Positions 13,101 to 24,627 of a stretch of 64,000 nt of DNA are shown here, in pieces; within the stretch, counting starts at the first letter, position 1; each line of letters starts with the position of its first letter. The notes beneath the pieces were generated by a model. The model searched no databases and had not been told where the DNA came from. It saw only the letters and a program-made list of their open reading frames with translations. Location: the NCBI GenBank assembly GCA_905182985.1, contig CAJJDN010000109.1, positions 186,001 to 250,000 of the forward strand, in the 5' to 3' direction. This stretch comes from Paramecium sonneborni. Its lineage: Eukaryota; Ciliophora; Oligohymenophorea; Peniculida; Parameciidae. The position numbers were made by a program, and so were the translations under genes.

Positions 13101-13882
13101 TGAACATATGAAAGATTGTGATGAAAAAGATTTAAAGACAGCTCTTATTGTACTCAAAGGAATAGGAGAAATTGATGATGCATATTCTGAATAGAGAGTA
13201 TTTATAATTTTAAATGTAGTTAACTTTGGTAGCTGAAGCATATATTTCTGCTTTGAAAGATAATTTAGGATATTGGTATTACACTTCGATTATGTTTGAC
13301 TATATAATAAAGGTAATATATAATAATATATTTAAAAATTTAGATTAGCACAAAATCAATATTTTAAAAAGCTTTTGTTGATGTTTTGAATCGAAATAAG
13401 GGTGTATTGAAATTAATTTAATAATGGTTAAAAGAATCCTAGAATCCGTTTTAAAATTTTTCATAATAAAGAGTATAACGATTATATATTTATTTTAGTG
13501 GAAAGTTTTTAAAAAGAGATAGATAAATGTTTTAGCTTAAGATATAACTGAAAAATTGAATAAATTTTAAACTCTATCTTAGAAACGTATTGAATCTCTA
13601 GAAAAATTAATCAACTAATAAGTTTTGACTAGTAATGGTTATGATTCTGATACAATTCCTATTTTTGAATAATAGGTTGATGTAATAATACCAACAAGAA
13701 CATATAATAATAATTTTGAGAATAGTGGTTATTAAACATGGACAATTGGAATTAATTTAGGAGATATGATGGAATTAAGATAAAATAATAATATTAAATG
13801 GGTTTTCAGTACAGATTCTTCACTTGCACCTCCAAACACTTAGACATTAAAATATGAAAATCATGTATCCTTTATGAAATGA
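7132..13882 (+). CDS. Ubiquitin carboxyl-terminal hydrolase, USP9X/USP34-type
   Basis: 2223 aa. The first 6066-nt exon is uninterrupted; introns follow at 13198-13219, 13313-13343 and 13473-13498. The long N-terminal region is helical-repeat-like. The USP domain begins near residue 1317: the Cys box reads GLRNLGCICYMNS with nucleophile Cys1327, the His box is ADHGHYYS with His1589, and EFND (Asn1606/Asp1607) supplies the acidic residue. Between them, YMCEKCEKK gives one zinc-ribbon half and the other half is altered (GCQH). The region after the Cys box resembles the large-USP group USP9X/USP24/USP34, which removes ubiquitin from substrates. The residue usually Asn two before the catalytic Cys (GNTC in most USPs) is Cys here. 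The stop lies 15 bp from the convergent ELP1 stop. Confidence 0.93.
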
Positions 13883-13897
13883 TCAATAAATATATCA

Positions 13898-16800
13898 TCA
13901 TTTAATTAAATCATCTAAAGCTTGATTAAATTCATTTGGTACAACAGATTTGTAGGGATACAAATCAAGTGCCTGTTAATTTGATTCTTCAAATTATTAT
14001 TATAGTAAACTCTTAATCTCAGGTTTGATAGTATTCAAATATTCTTTAGTTTTTGCTGATAATTCTAAAGATAATTTTGGTTAATTAAAGAATATTAAAT
14101 AATTTTAAAACTTTTTAATTGAATCTAAATATATAAATTAATAATAGTACTAATTAAGTCTGCACTTTTAGCTTAAATATCTTTGAGAAATTCAATCAAA
14201 TATTCTTCTTCTACAGGAGATCCTTCTTTTATGTTTCTATTTAAAAATGATTTTTCCTTTGGCTTTCTTTTTCGAACTCCTGTTGTTACAGACATTGTAT
14301 ATGAAGATTTTGTTATTCCAGATTTACCACTTACATCACTCATTTGATCAAAATCAGCATTAATTTAAGATGGTGCTAATATTCCATGTTATTTTTTCTA
14401 TTCTTAAACTATTCTTAATCTCTCTAATTTTTAAATGAATAAATGTTATTGATTTAATAAATGATTTACTTTTAAAGAAAATGCTAATTATAAATGATCA
14501 TCTATATTGATTTATTAATATCTTAAACATTAAGCAACAGATTCCCATTCTTCAGCTTTGCAATAATAATGAATAGCTTATTCGTAATTCTTTAAATATT
14601 CTTAAACTTATCCACAATCTTACCAACGAGAAGCTGCTAATAAAATTTATAAATATTTATTCAAATAATCTTCTTTTGGATTGAAAGATAAAATTCTTTT
14701 TGTGTCCAATATTTCTTAAGATGCTTGAATTGCATTCTCATGTAAACCAGCACTTTCATAAGCTAAGGATGCTTAATGATATTGTTTTTAGCTATTTAAA
14801 TAATCTCCCAATACTTCTTTTACCTTCTTGATCATTACTTAATCATTTCTATATATTTCAAGTGCCACTCTAAATTTATTTTATTTTTTTATTAATTCTA
14901 CAGATTTTTATTTCTATTCTTCATTTCCTTCTGATAACACTTTAATGGCCTTATCGTAATTCTTTAATTCAATATGAATTGTAGATTTCATATCAATAGG
15001 ATCCTTTATTTGTGAATACCTTTCTAACATTGGTAAATATTCTTTAGGATCCTTTTAAGTGAATTAAGCCACTTATTTGACTAAATCAAAATCATAAGTT
15101 CCTAAAGCTACTTCAAACATTTTATTTGCATCTGCCAACCAACAAATATATTCCAATACTTACTCAGATTTTATTTTATGATGTTTTCTAATTATTTATA
15201 TATTTAATAATACTTATAAGGTTTGTGTGTCTCTGGATTCAAATGTGGAGGTATTTCTTCATGTTATTATTCTATTTGTTTCAATTTCAAAGTCTTTAAC
15301 AGTGCTTCCTCAACTTCACTAGGTTCCTTCTTTAACATTGCTGTTACTATTGTCAAAATATGTGTCTCCCTAAAATTAAATCACATAAATACTCCTTCAT
15401 ATTATCAATCAACTTTTAACATACATAATTTATCTTTGATGTACCCAAAGTTTTATCAACTATTAATACTTTTTAATGTTTGTACTATTCTGTTGTCAAA
15501 ACATAGGGAAGCTCAAAACTTATTTCATTATTCAATGATTATATAAATAATTAGAGATATTACTCTGATAATTATTCTATGATCTAAATATCTAATTCAC
15601 CTGAAAAATCAAACATTAAATTCATATCTAACTTATGTTTCCTAATCATTTCAAAACATATCTTAAATTGCTTATTCTCATATAATTATTTGCACAAATG
15701 TAAAGCCATAACTCTTGGAGCTGTAGTTTCTAAATTTCCTCTTGGAATTTGAACTATCACTCTATCCAAAGAAACAATTGCTAAAATTCTTGCACCTCTC
15801 TCTACATTACTTATATTTAAACTCTTCTTATCTATTTATATAGACTTATTAAGATCTAAAATATATAAATTATGAAATTGATCTGTTGTGTTAATAGTAA
15901 AAGCCAAAAAATGATCAAAAAATGCAAAAGATGTACATTCATTTGTTACTAATTGATTATTCAAAGTTAATCTACTATTAGATTTCAAACAACCAAGCCA
16001 TTCACCATGCTATTAAATCTTAACATCATAAACATTCTATTCTTTATTAGCCAAATCAAATTCACTTAAGGCTTCTTCTTTTGATTAATCATAAATAAAC
16101 TTTTCTCCAAATCTAGAATGCAAGATTATTTAACCTCCATTTTTAGTTAATGCTGATATTTATGTTGATTAAGAAAATTCCTTTCTCCATATATTAATAA
16201 TTTCAAAATTTGGTGAAATTACAACATCAATCAATTTATCACTTCCTTCTTCATGCACTATAAATATTGCATGACAAAAAATTACATCTTATTACTTATC
16301 CTAATAGCATATTAATTTATGAGCACAATCAATTTCTAATTTAACTTTTCCTAATTGATTAACATTATTAAATACACTTAGAATTCCATCAAAAGAATAC
16401 ACATAAATTAATTAATCAAAATAAACTAAATCTATTTAACTATCTACCTTTAATTAATAATGATATAAAGGTGGTGGAATTACCCCTTTTTTATAATCAC
16501 TTACCAATAATGTATCATAATCAGTAGATAAACCCATTGTTGTATTATTGAAATGGTAATTCAACCAAAATATATTCATATTATTCTCACTAAATACTAC
16601 TAAAGTATTATTCTCTATAAATGTATAATCCATAATTTTATCAAATTTAAATGCTTTTTTTGTATACCATTTGTAATTTTATCTCAAATGAACTGTTATT
16701 TTATTTCCTTATTAAACAGCTAATATAATCCCATCTGGACTCCATTTTATATTTGAAGATTTCTCAAAAATGTTGAATTCTAAGTGTCTCAATCCATTCT

Positions 16801-17570
16801 TCTCCCAAAATATAACTTATTTCTCTTGAATACCAGCAATAAATTAACTATTAGGTTACCATGAAACTGTATTTATAAGATTTCTAGGTTTTTCAAAAAT
16901 AGCTTAGACTAATCCTCCTTCAGGGTCTGATTTACTAGGACTTCTGAATTTTTCCAATTATACATCATAAGTTTCACATATTCTGCCATTTTCAATTGCA
17001 TAATTTAAAGAAAAAAACTAAATTATATTTATCAACAATTTATACTTTTCCATCATTTTTAAATGAAATAGAGACTAATTAATCTAGAAGACCTTCAATA
17101 TTAATCTCCTTTACTGGTTCCAATTATACATCAAAACTCACTAATTTTCCATCACCACAAACAACTATTAATTATTCTTAATTTGGGTTCCATGCTGCCC
17201 CCAATACTCCACATTCAAACTATCCAACAACTTCTGCTTCTTCTTTATAAACTTTAACTATTGCTCCATCTCTATAAACTATTATTAATTGATCATTTTC
17301 CATTAAATATTGAAATGATAAAATTTAAGAGTTATTTTGAATTTATTAACCCACTTTATATGTTGTTTAAATCTAATATTAAACATGCATAATACACATA
17401 AAGATTTATTATTGTATTCATATTTGATGATATTTGATTCTTTATCAATTACAAATAATACTTTTGATAATTCATCGAAAATAAATGCTAAAGGTTGTTA
17501 AATTTCATAACTAATGAAATATTTTATAATTAATGTACCTTTACTAGCATTAGATTTATATTTCTTTCAT
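13898..17570 (-). CDS. ELP1: Elongator complex protein 1 (ELP1/IKAP)
   Basis: 1172 aa from seven exons. Introns (forward coordinates) are 17511-17538, 17373-17395, 17018-17045, 15370-15392, 15188-15213 and 14125-14150. ELP1 is the scaffold of Elongator, which modifies wobble uridines in tRNA. The N-terminal half forms beta-propellers (WNPN, SWQPNSQF, KWSPDG blades). A hallmark ELP1 stretch (ERGARILAIV, then PRGNLET near LHLCKQLYENKQF) marks the linker, followed by TPR-like helices (KDPKEYLPML, NYDKAIKVL, EEWESVA). A basic C-terminal segment (RKRKPKEK) precedes NIKEGSPVEEEYL, matching the conserved KEGSP end of the family. The most 5' exon is short, and its 3' splice could alternatively use a GTA six bases upstream. 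Confidence 0.93.
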
Positions 17571-17659
17571 TAATTAAAAATAATTAATTAAATACATTTC
17601 AATTAATACATTAATATATAGTATACAAATTTTATCAATAAATTTCTATTCTAATCCAA

Positions 17660-18361
17660 TCAAAAGAGTTAAGTACGAAAGGTTTTGGGAATGTTTAGAG
17701 ATGGTAAAAAAGATTTATTTTTAGAATTGCATATATTTATTTCTGTACAAACTCTTGAAAAATTCTTAATTTGGTTTTGCTCCAATATCAATTTAGCAGT
17801 TCTTGAATATTTTGAATATTTCATCATAGGAGAATTCAAGTGTAGATTTACAGGATTATCAGTCTCAATCAAGGTTTATGTTTTATTTTTATTTTTTCTA
17901 TTAATTTATTTTATTCGAAATTATTTCTTCATTAGTTGATACTTCTCAATATAAAGATTTTGAGTTTTTACTTAAAACTTGCTTAGATGACCACATTCAT
18001 TACAATGGCAACTATGCCTTCTTCGTTTTTATTTAATCGTCTTAATTAATTAATCATAATTTGGAGGTAGACTAATCAATTTGAGTTAACCTCTAAGAAA
18101 TGGTAACTTTTAATCAGGTTAGATTAATTCTATTGATACATCTAAATTTGTGTTAGCACTTGAATGACTTGTATTTCTTTATCGTTTTACATGTTCTTAA
18201 ACTGGGCAGAAAATATGAGAATGTAATTTTTAGAATAAACTAAGGTTTCCACATTATTTACAACAACAACTTTGTCTTCTATGATGTATTATTTGCTCAG
18301 CTGATTAGTAGGTAATACAAAAGCTACTTCTTCTAGTTGTTTTTATATTACAATAATTCAT
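17660..18361 (-). CDS. CxCxxCG-motif protein, unrecognised family
   Basis: 233 aa, no intron, ATG at 18361-18359 and TGA at 17662-17660. Two copies of one motif are visible: RRQSCCCKQCGNLSLF (Cys32, 34, 37) and RRRHSCHCNECGHLSKF (Cys118, 120, 123). The same motif occurs twice in the gene at 19128 and once at 56054. Three closely spaced cysteines suggest metal binding or lipidation, but that is inference. The rest is basic and low in order. In the same frame upstream an open stretch with its own ATG (18496) is separated by one in-frame TGA (18382-18380), so the true 5' end is uncertain. Confidence 0.7.
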
Positions 18362-18379
18362 AAAACTAATAAATTGTTA

Positions 18380-18496
18380 TCAATTCAAAGTTTATTTAAA
18401 TCTTACTAAGGACTGTAATTTATCTGAATTCTTATAAAACTTTAATAATTTATGGTAAGGCTCTATTAAATATTCTACTAATGCTAATATCTCCAT
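18380..18496 (-). other. Short upstream frame ending at an in-frame TGA
   Basis: ATG at 18496 opens a 38-codon frame (MEILALVEYLIEPYHKLL...) that stops at TGA 18382-18380 and then continues in the same frame into the CxCxxCG protein at 17660-18361. It looks coding in composition. It may be the true N-terminus interrupted by a missed intron, a sequencing error or a nonsense mutation; or it may be an upstream ORF. Confidence 0.4.
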
Positions 18497-18689
18497 TTTT
18501 TATCTTCAAAGACCTAAACCTGAAGATTTACATACAATTTTTATATTGTTCTATCCTGTCAAAGCATCTCATATCAAATAACTATAGGAGAGTTACCACT
18601 TCATCCGACTGGTTCTTTTTTATTCAAATGGGAAATTATTGCTGAATATACTTATCCATTATAGTTAGATACTATTTTTTAAAACTTTT

Positions 18690-19073
18690 TCAAGTTATTT
18701 TTTGATTATGAAACTCTTAAGAGAGTCTAAGGCAATTTTCTCTTTTTAAGGTATTCTTTTTTAAATAAGTAGTTTATTGAAACTTGTTTATCACCATTTA
18801 CAATTCAACTCTTTTTTCTTAAATTCCTTTGCTGATTTCCATTTTGAAATAATGATGTAAATGAAAGTTCATTGATATTTATTTTATTCAATTATCTTAA
18901 GTTTAAAGATGTTGATTGATCAAATTAAAGATGGCAGTAAACTTTTAATGGTGTGTTGAAGAAATAATAATTAGAGATGTGTAATCCCTAGGACCTTAAT
19001 CACAATAACAACTTTTAATTTCTGGAAATAAATTAAAGAATTTATAATTAAGAGTTGTTTTACGGAGTAGACT
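18690..19073 (-). pseudogene. Decayed CxCxxCG-family relative
   Basis: An open minus-strand frame without an ATG contains EIKSCYCDQGPRDY, which aligns with the SCYCDQCGKLS motif of the adjacent gene but lacks the third Cys. The frame then meets TGA after TQDN and continues open in the same frame to a second TGA at 18692-18690. Missing start, missing Cys and an internal TGA suggest a dead duplicate. An identical copy lies at 19894-20277 in the duplicated block. Confidence 0.45.
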
Positions 19074-19127
19074 TCATTATTATTTATCATCAGCATTAAT
19101 AATAGTTTTATAATATATTGAATTTTT

Positions 19128-19772
19128 TCACAATTATCTTTTCGTCTATCTGCATGAGAAGTCTTTAATTGCAGGAAGAACAATTTAACTTTAGCTCATG
19201 CATTCAGTTTTAAGTCTTCGATGTTACACATCAATATGTCTTAAACTCATCATTTATTTTTTCTACTAAATTAATTATTTTGGATCAATCCTACTTCTAC
19301 TTTACATTTATTCCAGTTGAATTGTTCGACTATGAATAAGATTTTTCCTTTTTATAATAAAAAGCTTTGAAGCTTTTTTTTTCTTTTAAAAAGGAACATC
19401 TTTATGCTCTATTTGAAATTATGACATTGGTCCACATTCAGAACAATTACAACTATTACGTCTAGGCTTTTGGGGTTAATTTTTATAGAGTGAAGGAGCT
19501 ATGCTTATTGATGTAGACATTGTTCTTGAATTCTTACTGATTTGTTAATTTTCATCTGTCTAAATCATCTATTGTTGAATTTCTTTTTTAGATTCATTAA
19601 TTTAAATATGTTAGGGAACCCATTCGTTATTTTAATGGATTTGTTAAAATTAACTTAACTTACCACATTAATCACAATAACAAGAATGCCTTCTTGTAAT
19701 AGTTTCATTTTAAAAATGTAAAGAAAGATCTGGATGTTTTTGTTGGCTTGTCCTTCGCCATTTAGCATACAT
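19128..19772 (-). CDS. CxCxxCG-motif protein, two motifs
   Basis: 214 aa, no intron; ATG at 19772-19770, TGA at 19130-19128. The first motif is RRHSCYCDQCGKLSQF (Cys31, 33, 36) and the second is RRNSCNCSECGPMSQF (Cys108, 110, 113). The motif consensus shared with the neighbour 17660-18361 and the gene at 56054 is R-R-x-S-C-x-C-x-x-C-G-x-x-S/T-x-F. The rest is Gln/Lys/Ser-rich and basic with no further domain. Together with the gene at 17660 and the pseudogene between them it forms a small local cluster that probably arose by tandem duplication. The gene lies wholly in the first copy of a duplicated block. Confidence 0.7.
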
Positions 19773-20331
19773 GAATTTAGTATTTAGTTTATAAATAAAT
19801 AAAATACAGATATTAAAAAATTAAGAATTTATCAATCTGGATAATTTAATATAATTTCATGATCTAGAAGTNATACTATTTTTTAAAACTTTTTCAAGTT
19901 ATTTTTTGATTATGAAACTCTTAAGAGAGTCTAAGGCAATTTTCTCTTTTTAAGGTATTCTTTTTTAAATAAGTAGTTTATTGAAACTTGTTTATCACCA
20001 TTTACAATTCAACTCTTTTTTCTTAAATTCCTTTGCTGATTTCCATTTTGAAATAATGATGTAAATGAAAGTTCATTGATATTTATTTTATTCAATTATC
20101 TTAAGTTTAAAGATGTTGATTGATCAAATTAAAGATGGCAGTAAACTTTTAATGGTGTGTTGAAGAAATAATAATTAGAGATGTGTAATCCCTAGGACCT
20201 TAATCACAATAACAACTTTTAATTTCTGGAAATAAATTAAAGAATTTATAATTAAGAGTTGTTTTACGGAGTAGACTTCATTATTATTTATCATCAGCAT
20301 TAATAATAGTTTTATAATATATTGAATTTTT

Positions 20332-20976
20332 TCACAATTATCTTTTCGTCTATCTGCATGAGAAGTCTTTAATTGCAGGAAGAACAATTTAACTTTAGCT
20401 CATGCATTCAGTTTTAAGTCTTCGATGTTACACATCAATATGTCTTAAACTCATCATTTATTTTTTCTACTAAATTAATTATTTTGGATCAATCCTACTT
20501 CTACTTTACATTTATTCCAGTTGAATTGTTCGACTATGAATAAGATTTTTCCTTTTTATAATAAAAAGCTTTGAAGCTTTTTTTTTCTTTTAAAAAGGAA
20601 CATCTTTATGCTCTATTTGAAATTATGACATTGGTCCACATTCAGAACAATTACAACTATTACGTCTAGGCTTTTGGGGTTAATTTTTATAGAGTGAAGG
20701 AGCTATGCTTATTGATGTAGACATTGTTCTTGAATTCTTACTGATTTGTTAATTTTCATCTGTCTAAATCATCTATTGTTGAATTTCTTTTTTAGATTCA
20801 TTAATTTAAATATGTTAGGGAACCCATTCGTTATTTTAATGGATTTGTTAAAATTAACTTAACTTACCACATTAATCACAATAACAAGAATGCCTTCTTG
20901 TAATAGTTTCATTTTAAAAATGTAAAGAAAGATCTGGATGTTTTTGTTGGCTTGTCCTTCGCCATTTAGCATACAT
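20332..20976 (-). CDS. Second copy of the CxCxxCG gene (probable assembly duplicate)
   Basis: Base-for-base identical to 19128-19772, offset by 1204. It encodes the same 214-aa protein with both motifs. Because flanking noncoding sequence is equally identical and an N separates the copies, I regard it as an assembly duplicate rather than a recent gene duplication. The copy of the decayed relative is at 19894-20277. Confidence 0.6.
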
Positions 20977-21060
20977 GAATTTAGTATTTAGTTTATAAAT
21001 AAATAAAATACAGATATTAAAAAATTAAGAATTTATCAATCTGGATAATTTAATATAATT

Positions 21061-22582
21061 TCATGATCTAGAAGTATTTTTTTGTATATTTTTAAAATGT
21101 ATAGGATTGCCTTGTAATAGTTGGTACTTGGTTGACAATTTTTAAGAATCTCCATCATCACTAAATTCATCCATATATTGATGAAACCCCCAAGTAGTAT
21201 CAATGGTTTTAGAGCGCTGAGAATAATAAGGTTGATTAATTTTACTCTAAATTAATCTTTAGGTTCAATGATTTAAATTCCAGTTGGAAAACATAAGGAT
21301 TATCTTTTTGATGATTTAGCACTTTTTTTGCTTTTTCTACTTTTTTTGCTTTTTGATCTTTTATCTTCATTGATACTTGCATTTTCAACTTAAGATGGGA
21401 CATATTTAATGATCATTGATGATAAGGATCCTTGAATTGAAGTGCTAGTCATTCGTTTAGATTCTACTCTTATAGGACTGGCTCCATTTTATCTGTTTGC
21501 TTCAGGAGGTTTTAAAAGATGATTTGAGCCTAGGGCAGGCAAAGGAGATGTTTTTTATTTATCTTCATATACAGCCCATATAATTTAATCTTTCATTTTA
21601 GTAGAACGATCAGACCATTCAAAAAGTTTATCCATAATAATTTAGTTATTGGATGCAGCTTTAAGAATCAGAGATTTCATATACTTGTAGTCGGGCTCTG
21701 ATTAAAATTCTAATTTTTTGAGATAACTATGTTTTAGTAGGCAGTTACTTCAGAATTTCAGAAAATTCAGAAGGAATATCTTTACAGAGTTGTGAGATTT
21801 CTGTTTTCATTTTCACTTCTCCAACTAATTGAGTTCTGTCTCTATGCCCAATATTTTGTAAATTTTACCAAGGTAATTTGCTATAATAAGTACTTGAGTC
21901 TACCCTTTTAAGAGATAAATCATCACATAAAACATGGATTCAACATCGTCTTTTCTTCCTAATTCATAACCTCGATGAGCAGCAATAGAGGCATATCTGG
22001 TTGTACCTATAAATGACTTTTTCTCTTTTGATTGACTTAATGTAATAGAAATTATAAATAATACATATGTTTGCCTTGCTTATCAATATAAACTTTAGAT
22101 ACTCCATAGTCAACTAAGTATATTGTACTATTATCTAAATGATATCCAGTCAAGATGTTTTCTGGTTTGAAATCTCTATGGATAACACCTCTTTAATGAA
22201 CCATCTGTAAAGTAGTTAAGAGCTAGAGAGTGATTTATAAAACAGTTTTGAGAGTAAATTACTTGTATTGCTTAATATAATGACTCAAATCCTTTCCTAA
22301 GATTTGGATTACAATGACATTATAATCTTATTCAAAGCCACTCCAATAAAATTTAGGAGTTCCAGGTACTCCACTTAGACGATTGAGAATAGAGATTTCT
22401 CTTTCAAGAGAACTTGCATCTTCATTGTCTTCTTTTTCTACTTTTACAGCAACTTCTTCTTTAGTATTTTTATCAAATGCTAAATAGACTATTCCAAATG
22501 AACCAGAAGAAATCTATTATTTAATAATGTATTTATTATTGAAGATTTTAGGATCTCTGTAACTAGCAGGCAGCTTTATCAT
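21061..22582 (-). CDS. Casein kinase 1 family protein kinase
   Basis: 472 aa, five exons; introns (forward) 22036-22064 (3' end AAG), 21881-21903, 21727-21748 and 21217-21245. The kinase domain is at residues about 18-300. The Gly loop is SSGSFGIVYLAFD, the ATP lysine is in VAVKVE (Lys47), the catalytic loop is HRDFKPEN (Asp137, Lys139, Asn142) and the metal site is DYG (158-160, Tyr in place of Phe). CK1 signatures include GTTRYASIAAHRG, DDVESMFY and LPWQNL, and LNYLKKLEF closes the domain. The C-terminal tail is Ser/Lys-rich with a KKSRKSKKS patch that could be nuclear-localising or regulatory. CK1 kinases phosphorylate acidic or primed Ser/Thr sites; ciliates carry many paralogues, so the exact role cannot be named. 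Confidence 0.92.
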
Positions 22583-22631
22583 ATTTTAATTATATAATTT
22601 AAATTCAATTATAATTTAAATTCAACGCTTT

Positions 22632-24435
22632 TCAAATGTTCACAACATATCCCAATTTCTTAAGTTCTTCAATTTTTTTTTTGGCTTTAGTAGCATTAAT
22701 AAGAGTCTGAGACAAATATATATTTTTGGGTAGTTGTCCAGTTTTAGTTAGATGAAGAATTAAATCAAGTGTTCTTTCTGATATCATATTGGAAGATAGA
22801 TGTAAAGATGTAATATTAGCATTTAAAATTAATGCTTATAAAATGATAGCTGCCCCATCATCACTAATTTTATTTCTTGCTAATTTCAACTATTTAACTT
22901 TTTTACAAATTTTCAATTAATCAGCAATAAGATTGCAACCTTCATCTCCTAATTCTAAGAAGATAAAAATAGAATAATTACCTGCATTAGATAGATCAAC
23001 AATTTCTAAATTGTCATTTTTGAAAGATTGCATGATGGGTTCAAATTTATCATTAATTTTAAAAGTCTTTTTCCTTTTATCTTATAATTTAGGTGTGGGA
23101 GAGATTCCTTATCTCAACAAAGAAACAGGGGCAGGAGGTTATAAAGATGTATTATTATTTAGAACTTCTTTATGTGGACTCTTTTATTTAATCTATTTCA
23201 AAGGAGTGATTGAATGTTAAGTATGCACAGCTGGTTCTGTTCTTACAGGACTTTTAGTTTATTATAATTATGAAGTGTATTTTAATTCATGCATAGAGTT
23301 AGATACATGAGTTGTAATTTAAGATACTAGATTTTCATCATTATCATTCCAATCAGCTACAGAATTATCTCTTAATAACATAGGTTCTTCTTAATCAAAT
23401 TTACTAAAACTATTTTCAGTATGTGTAGTATCATTATGATTTAATTATAATGTTAATGAACACATTGAATCAAAACATTTGTCTATTTCATTCTTTTTAA
23501 AATCAACTCTTATTTTTTTAATTTTTACATTGTTTATTCTTTATTCTAACATTTTTAAAGTTCTATCCATTTCATCTATAATAGCATTTCCTTTAAATTC
23601 TTAATTATACAATAAATCTAATGGTAATTCACCACTCTCAGTTTTGGTAGAAAAATAAAGTAATCTATCTTTAGCACCTATCTTCCATAATTCTGCTTAT
23701 TACAAACTCTATTAGATTTAATCTTTAATCTATCTTTTTGTTTATTATTCTAAAGTCTAAGTTAATCCATTCAACTATTCTAATAATTTATTTTCTTTTA
23801 GATCTAATTATTAATGTAATTCTTTAAATTTATCTCTCACTGTCATCTAACTCTCTTACAACATTGTTTAATACTTTTCATTTAATGGTTCATAAAATTT
23901 AGATTCTGTCAATTCTTATTATTTATCCAAAATCTTTTAATAAGTTTACATTATATTTTCAGCCTTCAATGCAATTTCTCTTACTACATCATCAACTGAG
24001 CGAACTTCATGATGTCTGTGATTACCAAATAAAGCACATTTTGTACATATTCGAATCTTATCTGTCAAACATACGATCTCTAACTTCTCTAAATGTTCTC
24101 CACATAAATCAATCTTCTCTTATGCTAGATTATTCAAATGCAACTAATATTCTGGCTACTCTAATGATGGCCTTTATTTCACAACCATTTTTAAAAGTTA
24201 ACAATTCTTCGGAAACTCTGTTATATGTGTCTTCCCTCTTGCAAGAATACTTTTATATATCTCATTTTCACTATTACTTATCCTCAGGACAACATATCTG
24301 TTAACCATCTGCACTCATCAACATCTATTCTATACACTTCTAACATATCGTATGTCCACAATCTGGTAACATCAAAGGTATATTCTCCAATTCATTGAAT
24401 ATATTTTAGCATTACGGACATATAAGCTCTTCCAT
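22632..24435 (-). CDS. RING-B-box-coiled coil protein with C-terminal leucine-rich repeats
   Basis: 582 aa; introns at 24250-24277 (3' end AAG) and 22955-22981. A RING finger lies at residues about 6-70 (CPQCQNIF, CGHTICQKC, CCPEDN, then FPKN). A B-box follows (CGEHLEKLEIVC, CTKC, HRHHEV), then a long coiled coil, as in TRIM-type E3 ubiquitin ligases. A Ser/Pro/Gln linker leads to ribonuclease-inhibitor-like LRRs (LEIVDLSNAELGDEGC, VKQLKLARNKISDDGA, ITSLHLSSNMISERT). E3 ligase activity with the LRRs as a substrate-binding part is inference from the domains. Ending a RBCC protein with LRRs rather than SPRY or NHL is unusual. It is divergent from the next gene with 192 bp between starts. Confidence 0.87.
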
Positions 24436-24627
24436 TTTAATTAAAATAACGATATATCATTAATCAAATACACTATTAATTTAATCACTCATTTCTATCT
24501 TTCATTATACTCGTCTCTATTCTCTCTTTTTATTAAACAACTTCATTTTATTATCACTTCCTTCTTTCTTCTTCTTTTTTTTATCCCTCTCATAATATAT
24601 TATTTTAACATATTTATTATTAATAAA

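Larger units (their letters stand above)
18669..21075. repeat. Perfect 1203-bp direct repeat around N at 19872 (assembly join)
   Basis: Bases 18669-19871 are repeated exactly at 19873-21075, with a single N between. Identical length and sequence of the two copies, and the N at the junction, point to unmerged overlapping contig ends. The block contains the decayed motif gene, the CxCxxCG gene 19128-19772 and the last bases of the CK1 gene. Confidence 0.9.

Noticed and set aside
15223..15546. Plus-strand open frame of 107 codons
   Set aside because: It lies inside the ELP1 gene on the other strand, where the protein match is clear.
18971..20387. Two identical 70-codon minus frames
   Set aside because: They overlap the CxCxxCG gene in another frame and are identical only because the block is an assembly duplicate.
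23969..24304. Plus-strand open frame of 111 codons
   Set aside because: It is opposite the RING and B-box exons, whose Cys/His spacing is unmistakable.
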